Of a stretch of DNA of 27,604 nt, positions 7,067 to 15,004 are shown piece after piece. Position 1 is the first letter of the stretch. The number at the start of each line of letters is the position of its first letter. The DNA comes from an uncultured Loktanella sp. (GTDB lineage: Bacteria > Pseudomonadota > Alphaproteobacteria > Rhodobacterales > Rhodobacteraceae). The translations under genes were made by a program, and so were the position numbers. The stretch lies in the NCBI GenBank assembly GCA_913061335.1, contig CAJXTP010000008.1, positions 1 through 27,604 on the forward strand. Reading direction: 5' to 3'. The notes under the pieces were generated by a model. It ran no database searches. It saw only the letters and a program-made list of their open reading frames with translations, and had not been told where the DNA came from.

Positions 7067-7849
7067 ATGACCGACGAAATCTATGATCCGGCCTACGTCG
7101 CCGCCCTATTTGACCGCTGTTCTCTGCGTTATCGACGGTGGAGCGCGGTATCCTCATTTGGCTTTGTGTGGCTATGGCGACGCCACTGCGTGGACCGCCT
7201 GCGTGGCCAATCTCAGGTCGCCCGCATCCAAAATGGTCAGGTTACAAAACGCGCCCCGAAATGCCCACAAATCGTTGATCTTATGGCAGGAACTGGTGAA
7301 ATATGGCCACATGTTTTCGACGCATTTCCGCGCGCTCAGATCACCGCTATCGATATTTCACCGAACATGCACGCTCATGCAGTCACGCGTCTGCATCAAA
7401 CGCGATCCCGTCAGATTACGCATCTCAACGCCAACGCGTTGGACACCGATCTGCCCACAAGTTCCGCTGATATGGTCGTGGCCACATTCGGGCTAAAAAC
7501 TTTTAACGCCGACCAGCAAACCGTGCTTGCCCATCAAATTGCCCGTATTTTGCGCGAGGGCGGCTGCTTTTCCTTGATCGAGGCGTCTGATCCCAAAGGA
7601 TGGCTGCTCCGCCCGCTCTACCGTGCCTATCTTGACCGCGCATTGCCCCTGCTGGAACGGGTTTTTCTGCATGGCGCTCAAGACTTTAGCATGATTGGAG
7701 CCTACACTCAAAACTTTGGCGATTGCGCCCATATGGCCGATGCTTTGCGTGCCGCAGGCCTGAATGTCACGTATCAACGCCACTTTTTCGGCTGCGCGAC
7801 CTCTGTGGCGGGTACAAAGCCGATTGCGCCGGACGCGCCCGCCCCGTAA
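7067..7849 (+). CDS. Class I SAM-dependent methyltransferase (UbiE-like)
   Basis: A 260-residue protein starting MTDEIYDPAYVAALFDRCS. The Rossmann SAM site is visible at about residues 70-81 (QIVDLMAGTGEI), followed by TAIDISPNM (acidic loop) and DMVVATFGLKTF (motif IV region). This arrangement resembles UbiE-type quinone methyltransferases and their uncharacterised relatives; the substrate cannot be assigned. The ATG at 7067 was chosen over the upstream in-frame ATG because the extra 32 residues would run into the tadA promoter region and do not look like protein. It is 10 bases ahead of the pseudouridine synthase gene, so probably co-transcribed. Confidence 0.85.
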   Translation: MTDEIYDPAYVAALFDRCSLRYRRWSAVSSFGFVWLWRRHCVDRLRGQSQVARIQNGQVTKRAPKCPQIVDLMAGTGEIWPHVFDAFPRAQITAIDISPNMHAHAVTRLHQTRSRQITHLNANALDTDLPTSSADMVVATFGLKTFNADQQTVLAHQIARILREGGCFSLIEASDPKGWLLRPLYRAYLDRALPLLERVFLHGAQDFSMIGAYTQNFGDCAHMADALRAAGLNVTYQRHFFGCATSVAGTKPIAPDAPAP

Positions 7850-7859
7850 GGCACTATAT

Positions 7860-8666
7860 ATGACAAATGACACCCCAAAGGGCGACCGTATCGCCAAAGT
7901 ATTGTCCCGCGCAGGCATCGCAAGCCGCCGCGTGTCCGAGACAATGATTGAAGAAGGCCGCGTATCGGTCAACGGCAAGACGATCACATCGCCTGCGTTG
8001 AACGTGACAGCCGAAGACAAAATCGTTGTCGACGGCAAGCGCGTCGGCGCCCCCGAAGAACCCCGCATCTGGATTTACCACAAACCCGCTGGTTTGGTGA
8101 CTTCGGAACGCGATGAAAAAGACCGCGCGACGGTGTTTGGCGCCCTGCCCGAATCCATGCCACGCGTCATGTCTATTGGCCGTCTTGATATCAACTCCGA
8201 AGGGTTGTTGTTGTTGACAAACGACGGGGAAATCAAAAGAAAACTGGAATTGCCATCCACTGGCTGGCTGCGCCGTTACCGCGTGCGCATCAATGGGTCT
8301 GTGTCCGAGGCACGCCTTGACGAGCTGCGCGCAGGCATCACCGTCGAAGGCATCCATTATCAGCCGATGATCGTCACGTTTGACCGCCAGCAAGGCGCCA
8401 ACGCCTGGCTGACTGTGTCGATCCGCGAAGGTAAAAACCGCGAGATCCGCCGCACGATGGAAGCCATCGGCGTGGTCGTGAACCGCTTGATCCGCGTCAG
8501 CTATGGCCCGTTCCAATTGGGTGATCTTAAGCAAGGCGACGTCGAAGAAGTCAAAAGCCGTGTCGTCCGCGACCAGCTTGGCCTTGGCGCCCGACCAGAG
8601 CCAGCGCCCAAGCGCCGTGTCGTCAATCGGCCCAAGCGTAACGCACCTGCGGGGAAAAAGCGCTAA
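7860..8666 (+). CDS. Ribosomal RNA pseudouridine synthase, RsuA/RluB family
   Basis: A 268-residue enzyme. Residues about 7-60 form an S4 RNA-binding domain (RIAKVLSRAGIASRR). The catalytic domain contains IGRLDINSEGLLLLTNDGE with catalytic Asp110, then GKNREIRRTMEAIG, typical of RsuA/RluB/RluE/RluF. The basic tail (PKRRVVNRPKRNA) is common in alphaproteobacterial members. It probably isomerises a uridine in 23S rRNA as RluB does, but RsuA-type specificity cannot be excluded. The start at 7860 has an AAGG ribosome binding site that overlaps the stop of the upstream gene. Confidence 0.93.
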   Translation: MTNDTPKGDRIAKVLSRAGIASRRVSETMIEEGRVSVNGKTITSPALNVTAEDKIVVDGKRVGAPEEPRIWIYHKPAGLVTSERDEKDRATVFGALPESMPRVMSIGRLDINSEGLLLLTNDGEIKRKLELPSTGWLRRYRVRINGSVSEARLDELRAGITVEGIHYQPMIVTFDRQQGANAWLTVSIREGKNREIRRTMEAIGVVVNRLIRVSYGPFQLGDLKQGDVEEVKSRVVRDQLGLGARPEPAPKRRVVNRPKRNAPAGKKR

Positions 8667-8735
8667 GGTTGAACCTTGCCGCTAGCCCCGCGTTGTGCAT
8701 GTAATGTGGCAACAAATTAACTGGGGAAAACGACA

Positions 8736-9557
8736 GTGGCCGACTTATTAACGCTCGAAAATGCGACTAACCTGATCATGCTTTGCTTTTTGCAGGCGGT
8801 TTTGGGTTTTGATAACCTGCTTTATATCTCAATCGAAAGTAAGCGCGCACCCGTCGCGCAGCAGAAATCTGTGCGTATGTGGGGCATCTTAATTGCCGTC
8901 GCTTTGCGGGTCGTCTTGCTGTTCACAATGATCCAGCTGATCGATGCAATGTCCGCGCCGTTCTATATCTTTGACTGGACAGGCGTGATCGAAGGCGGCG
9001 TGAACTTCGCCACATGCGTGTTCATCATTGGTGGTATTTTCATCATGTATACGGCTGTAAAAGAGATCGGTCATATGCTGTCGTTTGATCAATTGGATCA
9101 CGACGTTTCGGGCAAATCCGGCAAGTCCGCCACGCAGGTCGTCGTGATGATCGTGATCATGAACTTGATCTTCTCGTTTGATAGTGTCCTTTCAGCGCTG
9201 GCGATTACGGATGTGTTCCCGATCTTGGCAATTGCGATCATCCTATCAGGTCTCGCGATGCTTTTGCTGGCTGACGGCGTCACAAAGTTTTTGGAAAAGA
9301 ACCGCATGTACGAGGTCCTTGGCCTGTTCATTTTGCTGATCGTCGGTGTTGTGTTGCTGGGTGAAGCTGGCCCTGCGGCGGGTCATGCGATGCACAACGA
9401 GGCGCTGAATATCAAAGTCTTTGGCAAGGAAATCATCCCGATGTCCAAATCGACTTTCTACTTCTCTGTGGTCGTCCTTGTCGCTGTGGAAATCATTCAG
9501 TCAGGGTATTCACGCAAGCTGAACGCCGAGCGCAAAGCGTTGCAGAAACATTCGTAA
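8736..9557 (+). CDS. TerC-family integral membrane protein
   Basis: A 273-residue protein with about seven transmembrane segments. The two TerC signatures are present: QAVLGFDNLLYISIES near residue 20 and NLIFSFDSVLSALAITD near residue 142, whose Asp residues are thought to bind metal. TerC proteins include the Alx/MeeF manganese exporters and tellurium-resistance partners. The start is GTG with GGGGA upstream. The 69 bases ahead of it are too short for a yybP-ykoY manganese riboswitch, and none is seen. Its position just before XpaC and TelA genes suggests it belongs to the same Ter-type stress module. Confidence 0.92.
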   Translation: MADLLTLENATNLIMLCFLQAVLGFDNLLYISIESKRAPVAQQKSVRMWGILIAVALRVVLLFTMIQLIDAMSAPFYIFDWTGVIEGGVNFATCVFIIGGIFIMYTAVKEIGHMLSFDQLDHDVSGKSGKSATQVVVMIVIMNLIFSFDSVLSALAITDVFPILAIAIILSGLAMLLLADGVTKFLEKNRMYEVLGLFILLIVGVVLLGEAGPAAGHAMHNEALNIKVFGKEIIPMSKSTFYFSVVVLVAVEIIQSGYSRKLNAERKALQKHS

Positions 9558-9599
9558 TTGCGCGCATTCGTGCTTAACTGCCTAGTTTAGGGGGACGAC

Positions 9600-9686
9600 A
9601 TGTCAAAATCTATCCAACGCGGCGCTTATGTCGTTTTGATCGTCTTGCTATTTGGCGTGACGTCCGGCTGGCTGGGGGCACTTTAA
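9600..9686 (+). CDS. 28-residue single-span membrane microprotein
   Basis: ATG at 9600 to TAA at 9684-9686, sequence MSKSIQRGAYVVLIVLLF followed by GVTSGWLGAL. Three or four polar/basic residues precede one hydrophobic helix of about 18 residues. A strong ribosome binding site (AGGGGGA) lies 5 bases before the start. The stop is separated from the XpaC start by 2 bases (TAAGTATG), so translation of the two genes is probably coupled. I know of no named family; a role as a membrane partner of the XpaC/TelA/TerC proteins is inference. Confidence 0.7.
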   Translation: MSKSIQRGAYVVLIVLLFGVTSGWLGAL

Positions 9687-9688
9687 GT

Positions 9689-10561
9689 ATGGCCAAAAAA
9701 TTTGGTGGTAAATTTAGTCCTGATGGGTCCGGCGCAACCGATGTAGTGACTGATGACCGCGAAGTGGATGCAAGCGCTGGTCGTATTGGCGTGTTGTTTC
9801 CGCCTGCGATTGTACTGGTGGCAACGACGTTTTCGGACGGACCTGTGTCTTTGATAGTCGGGCTTGTCGGCGCGGCTGCGCTTGTTTCATCTGCATGGTT
9901 GCTTGGCGAAGGTCTGCGCGCCGAGGCGGCATATAATGCCCGCAAGGTCGCCCGCCGCCCGGCAATTCCGCGCAAGTTGATGGCGTCTGCATTGACTGGC
10001 GTCGGTGTCGCGCTGGCATCATATGCCCACCATGCAAATATTCCAGCGGCCTTGTTATACGGCATCGCAGGTGTTGCCGTTCACGTCGCTGCATTTGGCC
10101 TAGACCCGATGCGCGACAAACGCATGCAAGGCATCGATACATTCCAACAAGACCGCGTCGCCCGCGTTGTGGACGAGGCCGAGTCGCATCTGTCGGTCAT
10201 GAAAGACCAGATCGACGGGCTTAATGATCGCGCGCTGGACGTTCGCGTTGGCGCATTCCAAGCCGCCGCCCGCAAGATGATCCGCACTGTCGAAGAAGAT
10301 CCGCGCGACTTGACAGGTGCCCGCAAGTTTTTGGGCGTCTATCTGATGGGTGCTAAGGACGCGACAATCAAGTTTGTCGATGTCTACCGCCGATCAAAAA
10401 ACAAAGAGGCCCGCACTGATTACGAGGCGTTGCTTGGCGACCTTGAGCAGAACTTTGCGGCCCGCACGAATAAAATGTTGCTCGATGACAAAAGCGACAT
10501 GGATATCGAAATCAAAGTGCTGCGCGACCGATTGCATCGCGAAGGCGTCAGCATAAAATGA
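9689..10561 (+). CDS. xpaC: XpaC-like protein (5-bromo-4-chloroindolyl phosphate hydrolysis family)
   Basis: A 290-residue protein. It begins MAKKFGGKFSPDG, as many alphaproteobacterial members do. About four hydrophobic spans lie at residues 32-47, 52-74, 97-112 and 119-137. The rest (about 150-290) is a helical cytosolic domain (DRVARVVDEAESHLSVMKDQI). XpaC is usually encoded next to TelA, as here. The enzymatic name of the family rests on an old indirect phenotype, and a role in envelope or Ter-type stress is more likely by context. 43 bases separate it from telA. Confidence 0.85.
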   Translation: MAKKFGGKFSPDGSGATDVVTDDREVDASAGRIGVLFPPAIVLVATTFSDGPVSLIVGLVGAAALVSSAWLLGEGLRAEAAYNARKVARRPAIPRKLMASALTGVGVALASYAHHANIPAALLYGIAGVAVHVAAFGLDPMRDKRMQGIDTFQQDRVARVVDEAESHLSVMKDQIDGLNDRALDVRVGAFQAAARKMIRTVEEDPRDLTGARKFLGVYLMGAKDATIKFVDVYRRSKNKEARTDYEALLGDLEQNFAARTNKMLLDDKSDMDIEIKVLRDRLHREGVSIK

Positions 10562-10604
10562 ACCGCGAAGGCGGCAGTCTGAAATAGTATAAGGGGGACA
10601 ATAT

Positions 10605-11795
10605 ATGTCTGATACGATCCGCAAAAAAGCCGAGGCCACGCTGGCCGATGTTGAAAAAGTGACTGCCGTTGTGCTGGCAGAACCCAAAGGCGAGCTGGTC
10701 ACGATGGCCGCTGCTGACAAGCCAACAACCGCTGAAATTAAGCGCCGCATGGCCGAAGTCGACATGTCCAATACACATTCAATTGTGTCCTTTGGCTCTG
10801 GCGCGCAAGCTGAACTGCAAGTGATAAGCCAAGCCATGCTGGCTGGCGTGCGCAACAAAGATGTCGGCCCTGCCGGCGACAGCTTGCGCAACATTGTCAG
10901 TACCATTCGTGGATTTTCCGTGTCCGAGCTGGACGTGCGCCGCCAGCGGTCATGGTGGGAAAAACTGTTGGGCCGCGCAGCCCCAATGGCAAAATTTGTT
11001 GCTAAATTTGAAAATGTTCAGGGCCAGATCGATAATATCACTGATGATCTTTTGCGCCACGAACACGTCCTACTGAAGGACATCGAAAGCCTTGATATGC
11101 TGTACGATAAAACGCTGCAGTTCTACGAAGAACTGGCGCTTTATATCGCGGCAGGTGAAGCCAAGCTTGACGAACTGGATACCAAAGTCATTCCAAAGAA
11201 GGAATTGCAGGTTTCCAAAGCCGCCGAAAATAAGGCCGTGATGATGGCGCAAGAACTACGCGACATGCGCTCAGCCCGTGATGATCTGGAACGCCGCGTG
11301 CATGATCTTAAACTGACCCGTCAAGTGACGATGCAATCCTTGCCATCAATCCGTCTGGTGCAGGAAAATGACAAGTCGCTGGTGACCAAGATCAATTCGA
11401 CACTTGTGAACACGGTGCCGCTTTGGGAAACGCAATTGGCTCAGGCAGTCACCATCCAACGCTCTGCGGAAGCCGCAGAAGCGGTGCGCGATGCCAATGA
11501 TTTGACCAATGAATTGCTGACGTCCAACGCGCAAAACCTGCGCGATGCCAACAAGGTTATCCGTCAGGAAATGGAACGCGGTGTGTTTGATATAAACGCT
11601 GTGAAAGATGCCAACGCCAACTTGATCGCCACAATCAACGAAAGCCTTGAGATCGCCGATGAAGGCAAACGCAAGCGCGCTGAGGCCGAAGCGGAGCTGA
11701 AGAAGATGGAGGCGGAGTTGAAGACAACGCTGGCATCAGCCAAGGCCCGCAAAACTGGCACTGGCGATACCATCGGCACAGCGGCGGGCGAATAA
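10605..11795 (+). CDS. telA: Toxic anion resistance protein, TelA family
   Basis: A 396-residue, almost wholly helical protein of normal TelA length. Family landmarks are SFGSGAQAELQVISQAM and GVRNKDVGPAGDSL (residues about 62-92), then long coiled coils, and a charged Glu/Lys-rich tail (RKRAEAEAELKKMEAELK). TelA homologues are linked to tellurite and cell-envelope antibiotic tolerance; the mechanism is unknown. The ribosome binding site is AAGGGGG. The stop abuts the GTG of the next gene (TAAGTG). Confidence 0.9.
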   Translation: MSDTIRKKAEATLADVEKVTAVVLAEPKGELVTMAAADKPTTAEIKRRMAEVDMSNTHSIVSFGSGAQAELQVISQAMLAGVRNKDVGPAGDSLRNIVSTIRGFSVSELDVRRQRSWWEKLLGRAAPMAKFVAKFENVQGQIDNITDDLLRHEHVLLKDIESLDMLYDKTLQFYEELALYIAAGEAKLDELDTKVIPKKELQVSKAAENKAVMMAQELRDMRSARDDLERRVHDLKLTRQVTMQSLPSIRLVQENDKSLVTKINSTLVNTVPLWETQLAQAVTIQRSAEAAEAVRDANDLTNELLTSNAQNLRDANKVIRQEMERGVFDINAVKDANANLIATINESLEIADEGKRKRAEAEAELKKMEAELKTTLASAKARKTGTGDTIGTAAGE

Positions 11796-12737
11796 GTGAC
11801 AATTCGGGGTGGTTCATTTTTTCTGATAGGGCTTTTGGCTCTGGCTTCGTGTACTGTGCCAGCGGCGCCGCGCGTGCAGTCGGCAAATGTAGGGATCGCC
11901 CCGCTGGCGCCCGTCGCTAGTACCCCATCGGCGCGAAGCGACGCGTTGCGCACCTATTACACACGGATCGAAAACGGTCTGGTCAGCCGCGGCTTGTTGC
12001 GGGTTGACGGCGGCGGACCGGATACACCGTTTACGGATACCCAGCTTGCGCGTAATTTTGTGCGGATTGCATTGTTTGATGAATATGTCAGCGACGGTGG
12101 CATTTTGCGTGCACGTCCGACCGCATCGACCCTAAGTAGGTGGACCGGTCCGGTCCGCATGTCGGTTGAATTTGGCGATTCGATTCCCGCTGATCAACGC
12201 CTGTCCGACCGTTTTGAAGTCGCCAAATACGCGAAACGCTTGGCGCGTGTTACGGGGCATCCAATCACGATGTCAGACGCAAACCCCAATTTCTACGTCA
12301 TGTTCTTAAACGAAGGTGATCGTCTTGGATCAGAGGCCCGTTTGCGCCAATTGGTCCCCGGTATCGGCCCAAGCTCGATGCGTGCGATCCTTGGCTTGCC
12401 GTCCAATCAGCTTTGCATCGTCGTCGCATTCTCCGCTGCTGGAAAATCCACCTATAGCAAAGCAATTGCCGTTATTCGCGGCGAACACCCTGATCTGCTG
12501 CGCAAATCGTGCATCCACGAAGAATTGGCCCAAGGACTTGGGTTGCCTAATGATAGCCCGGCGGCCCGCCCATCGATTTTTAACGACGACGAAGAGTTTG
12601 GCCTGTTAACCACACATGACGAGATGTTGCTGCGCATGCTATACGACCCGCGTCTACGCAACGGCATGAGCGCCACAGAGGCGTCTCCGATTGTACGCCA
12701 AATCGCAACTGAATTGACGACGGAAAGCGCAAGCTGA
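11796..12737 (+). CDS. DUF2927 lipoprotein
   Basis: A 313-residue protein with a lipoprotein signal (FFLIGLLALASC, Cys19) followed by an Ala/Pro-rich linker. The DUF2927 domain spans about residues 80-300, including SCIHEELAQGLGLPNDSP and THDEMLLRMLYDPRLRNGM. The HEELAQ stretch, with a conserved His-Glu pair, resembles a zincin-like HExxx arrangement but lacks the second His of HExxH; a peptidase role is only a possibility. It starts with GTG immediately after the telA stop. Probable location is the envelope, anchored by lipid. Confidence 0.85.
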   Translation: MTIRGGSFFLIGLLALASCTVPAAPRVQSANVGIAPLAPVASTPSARSDALRTYYTRIENGLVSRGLLRVDGGGPDTPFTDTQLARNFVRIALFDEYVSDGGILRARPTASTLSRWTGPVRMSVEFGDSIPADQRLSDRFEVAKYAKRLARVTGHPITMSDANPNFYVMFLNEGDRLGSEARLRQLVPGIGPSSMRAILGLPSNQLCIVVAFSAAGKSTYSKAIAVIRGEHPDLLRKSCIHEELAQGLGLPNDSPAARPSIFNDDEEFGLLTTHDEMLLRMLYDPRLRNGMSATEASPIVRQIATELTTESAS

Positions 12738-12767
12738 CCCGACATTTGACCAAAGGAGCCAGAACAC

Positions 12768-13871
12768 ATGGGCATTTTCGATTTTCTAACCGGTGAGTTC
12801 ATCGACGTCATCCACTGGACCGACGACACCCGCGACACAATGGTTTGGCGGTTCGAGCGCGAAGCCCACGAGATTAAATACGGCGCCAAGCTGACCGTGC
12901 GTGAAGGACAGGCCGCTGTTTTCATCCATGAAGGCCAGCTGGCCGATGTGTTCACACCAGGTCTGTATATGTTGGAAACCAACAACATGCCGATCCTGAC
13001 GACGCTGAACCATTGGGATCACGGTTTTAAAAGCCCGTTCAAGTCCGAAGTGTATTACGTCAACACCACCCGTTTTTCCGACCTGAAATGGGGCACGAAA
13101 AACCCGATCATGTTACGTGACCCTGAATTTGGTCCGACACGTATTCGTGCATTTGGTACTTATACCGTCAAAGTGTCCGACCCTGCCGTGTTCCTGCGCG
13201 AAATTGTCGGCACCGACGGTGAATTTACCATGGATGAGATCAGCTATCAGGTGCGCAACATCATCGTGCAAGAGTTCAGCCGCGTGATTGCATCGTCCGG
13301 CATTCCTGTGCTGGATATGGCAGCAAACACGGCTGATCTTGGCAAACTGGTTGCGACATCTATTTCCACCACGATGGCGCAATACGGCCTGGCCATCCCC
13401 GAGCTATATATCGAAAACATTAGCCTGCCCCCCGCAGTTGAAGCAGCTTTGGACAAACGGACGTCTATGGGGATCGCCGGTGATCTGGGCAATTTCATGC
13501 AGTATTCCACATCTGAGGCGATGACTACTGCGGCGTCCAACCCAAATGGTGGGGGCGGCATGGGTGCCGGTCTTGGCATGGGAATGGGCATGGCGATGGC
13601 CACGCAAATGCAGGCTGGCCCTTGGGGGGCGGCCCCAACGCCGCCGCCTCCACCGCCGCCGCCAGTCGAACATGTTTGGCATATTGCCGTTGCCGGTGAT
13701 GTGACGGGACCGTTTTCCAAGGCCGCGATGGGCCGCAAGGTCACAGACGGTGGCATGACCCGCGACAGCATGGTCTGGACCCAAGGCCAAGACGGCTGGA
13801 TGCGCGCCGAGGATGTGTCTGAACTGGCGCAATTGTTCACCGTCATGCCGCCTCCACCGCCTGCTGGATAA
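12768..13871 (+). CDS. SPFH-domain protein with a C-terminal GYF_2 domain (YdjI-like)
   Basis: A 367-residue protein. An SPFH/virion-core-like domain occupies about residues 25-245 (VREGQAAVFIHEGQLADVFTPG, then PEFGPTRIRAFGTYTVKV). A Gly/Met-rich linker (about 261-285) and an uninterrupted run of eight prolines lead to a GYF_2 (DUF4339) domain at about 303-360 (WHIAVAGDVTGPFS, TRDSMVWTQGQDGW). In Bacillus subtilis the SPFH protein YdjI works with zinc-ribbon YdjG to hold the PspA homologue YdjF at the membrane. Here the next gene is a zinc-ribbon protein, but no PspA is present. Confidence 0.88.
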   Translation: MGIFDFLTGEFIDVIHWTDDTRDTMVWRFEREAHEIKYGAKLTVREGQAAVFIHEGQLADVFTPGLYMLETNNMPILTTLNHWDHGFKSPFKSEVYYVNTTRFSDLKWGTKNPIMLRDPEFGPTRIRAFGTYTVKVSDPAVFLREIVGTDGEFTMDEISYQVRNIIVQEFSRVIASSGIPVLDMAANTADLGKLVATSISTTMAQYGLAIPELYIENISLPPAVEAALDKRTSMGIAGDLGNFMQYSTSEAMTTAASNPNGGGGMGAGLGMGMGMAMATQMQAGPWGAAPTPPPPPPPPVEHVWHIAVAGDVTGPFSKAAMGRKVTDGGMTRDSMVWTQGQDGWMRAEDVSELAQLFTVMPPPPPAG

Positions 13872-14990
13872 GTGACATCCGTGGATCAAAGCGCCAATAG
13901 CACAATGACTGCTGAACACCGTTTCCCCTGTGAAACCTGCGGGTCTGACCTGCGCTTTGATCCCATTGCACGTCAATTGCAGTGTGATCATTGCGGCAGT
14001 GCGCAACCGATTGAAGGCACCCAACACGCGCACGGCGGCATCAAAGAGCTAGATTTTCGCGCCGCTACCGCCAATCAGCTGTCAGAAGAAGAGATTGAGG
14101 AAACGCGTGTTTCAACTTGCCCGAATTGTGGCGCAACGACCGAATTTGATGCCAATATGCACGCAGCTGAATGCCCGTTCTGCGCGACCCCTGTGGTCGG
14201 GGGCACTGGCACACATCGCCATATCAAACCGCGCGGGTTACTGCCCTTCGCGATGGATGAAACCGCAGCACGTGCTGCCTTAACCGATTGGCTTGGCAGC
14301 CTTTGGTTTGCGCCAAATGGCCTGATGGATTACGCCCGAAAGGGCCGCAAGATGAACGGTATCTACGTGCCTTATTGGACGTTTGATGCCGATACCAAAA
14401 GCCAGTACAGCGGCCAGCGTGGCACCCATTATTACGAAAACCGCACAGTCATGCGCGACGGCAAAGCCAAGCAAGTCCGCGTACGCAAAACGCGCTGGCG
14501 CCCTGCATCTGGCCGCGTTGGTCGGTTCTTTGATGACGTATTGGTGCTTGCATCCAAGAGCCTACCAAAGAAATATACCGATGGGTTAGAGCCATGGGAT
14601 CTGTCGGCTTTAGAGCCCTACAAGCCTGACTATCTGGCAGGTTTTCGTGCCGAAGGGTATCAGGTTGAGCTGACCGACGGCTTCACTGAGGCCCGTGATT
14701 TCATGGACCGCATGATCCTACGGGACGTCAAATATGATATCGGCGGTGACGAACAGCGCGTGTCGGACGTAGATACCGCCGTGGCTGATGTGACGTTCAA
14801 GCATATCCTGCTGCCCGTCTGGCTGGCGGCCTATAAATACCGTGGTCGCGCGTTCCGGTTTGTCGTGAATGGCCGCACTGGGCGCGTGCAGGGCGAACGG
14901 CCCTATTCGGCTTGGAAGATTACATTTGCCGTTTTACTCGGCCTAATTGTTGCGCTTATTGCCGGATATGTTATCGCTAACAACCAATAG
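13872..14990 (+). CDS. Zinc-ribbon membrane protein (YdjG-like)
   Basis: A 372-residue protein with two zinc ribbons: Cys20/Cys23 with Cys38/Cys41, and Cys83/Cys86 with Cys101/Cys104. Residues about 110-330 form a soluble domain of unknown fold with YVPYWTFDADTKSQY and PVWLAAYKYRGRAFRFVVNGRTG. A single C-terminal membrane span (about 347-368) anchors it, with the ribbons in the cytosol. The GTG start abuts the SPFH stop (TAAGTG); an ATG at 13905 just before the first ribbon is a possible alternative. It forms a pair with the upstream SPFH protein. Confidence 0.85.
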   Translation: MTSVDQSANSTMTAEHRFPCETCGSDLRFDPIARQLQCDHCGSAQPIEGTQHAHGGIKELDFRAATANQLSEEEIEETRVSTCPNCGATTEFDANMHAAECPFCATPVVGGTGTHRHIKPRGLLPFAMDETAARAALTDWLGSLWFAPNGLMDYARKGRKMNGIYVPYWTFDADTKSQYSGQRGTHYYENRTVMRDGKAKQVRVRKTRWRPASGRVGRFFDDVLVLASKSLPKKYTDGLEPWDLSALEPYKPDYLAGFRAEGYQVELTDGFTEARDFMDRMILRDVKYDIGGDEQRVSDVDTAVADVTFKHILLPVWLAAYKYRGRAFRFVVNGRTGRVQGERPYSAWKITFAVLLGLIVALIAGYVIANNQ

Positions 14991-15004
14991 AAATGGAGAG
15001 CGGT

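Noticed and set aside
8667..8735. Manganese (yybP-ykoY) riboswitch ahead of terC
   Set aside because: Only 69 bases are available and no recognisable fold is seen.
13640..13668. CCG-rich repeat tract as a structural repeat element
   Set aside because: It encodes the proline run between the SPFH and GYF domains and is explained by the protein.
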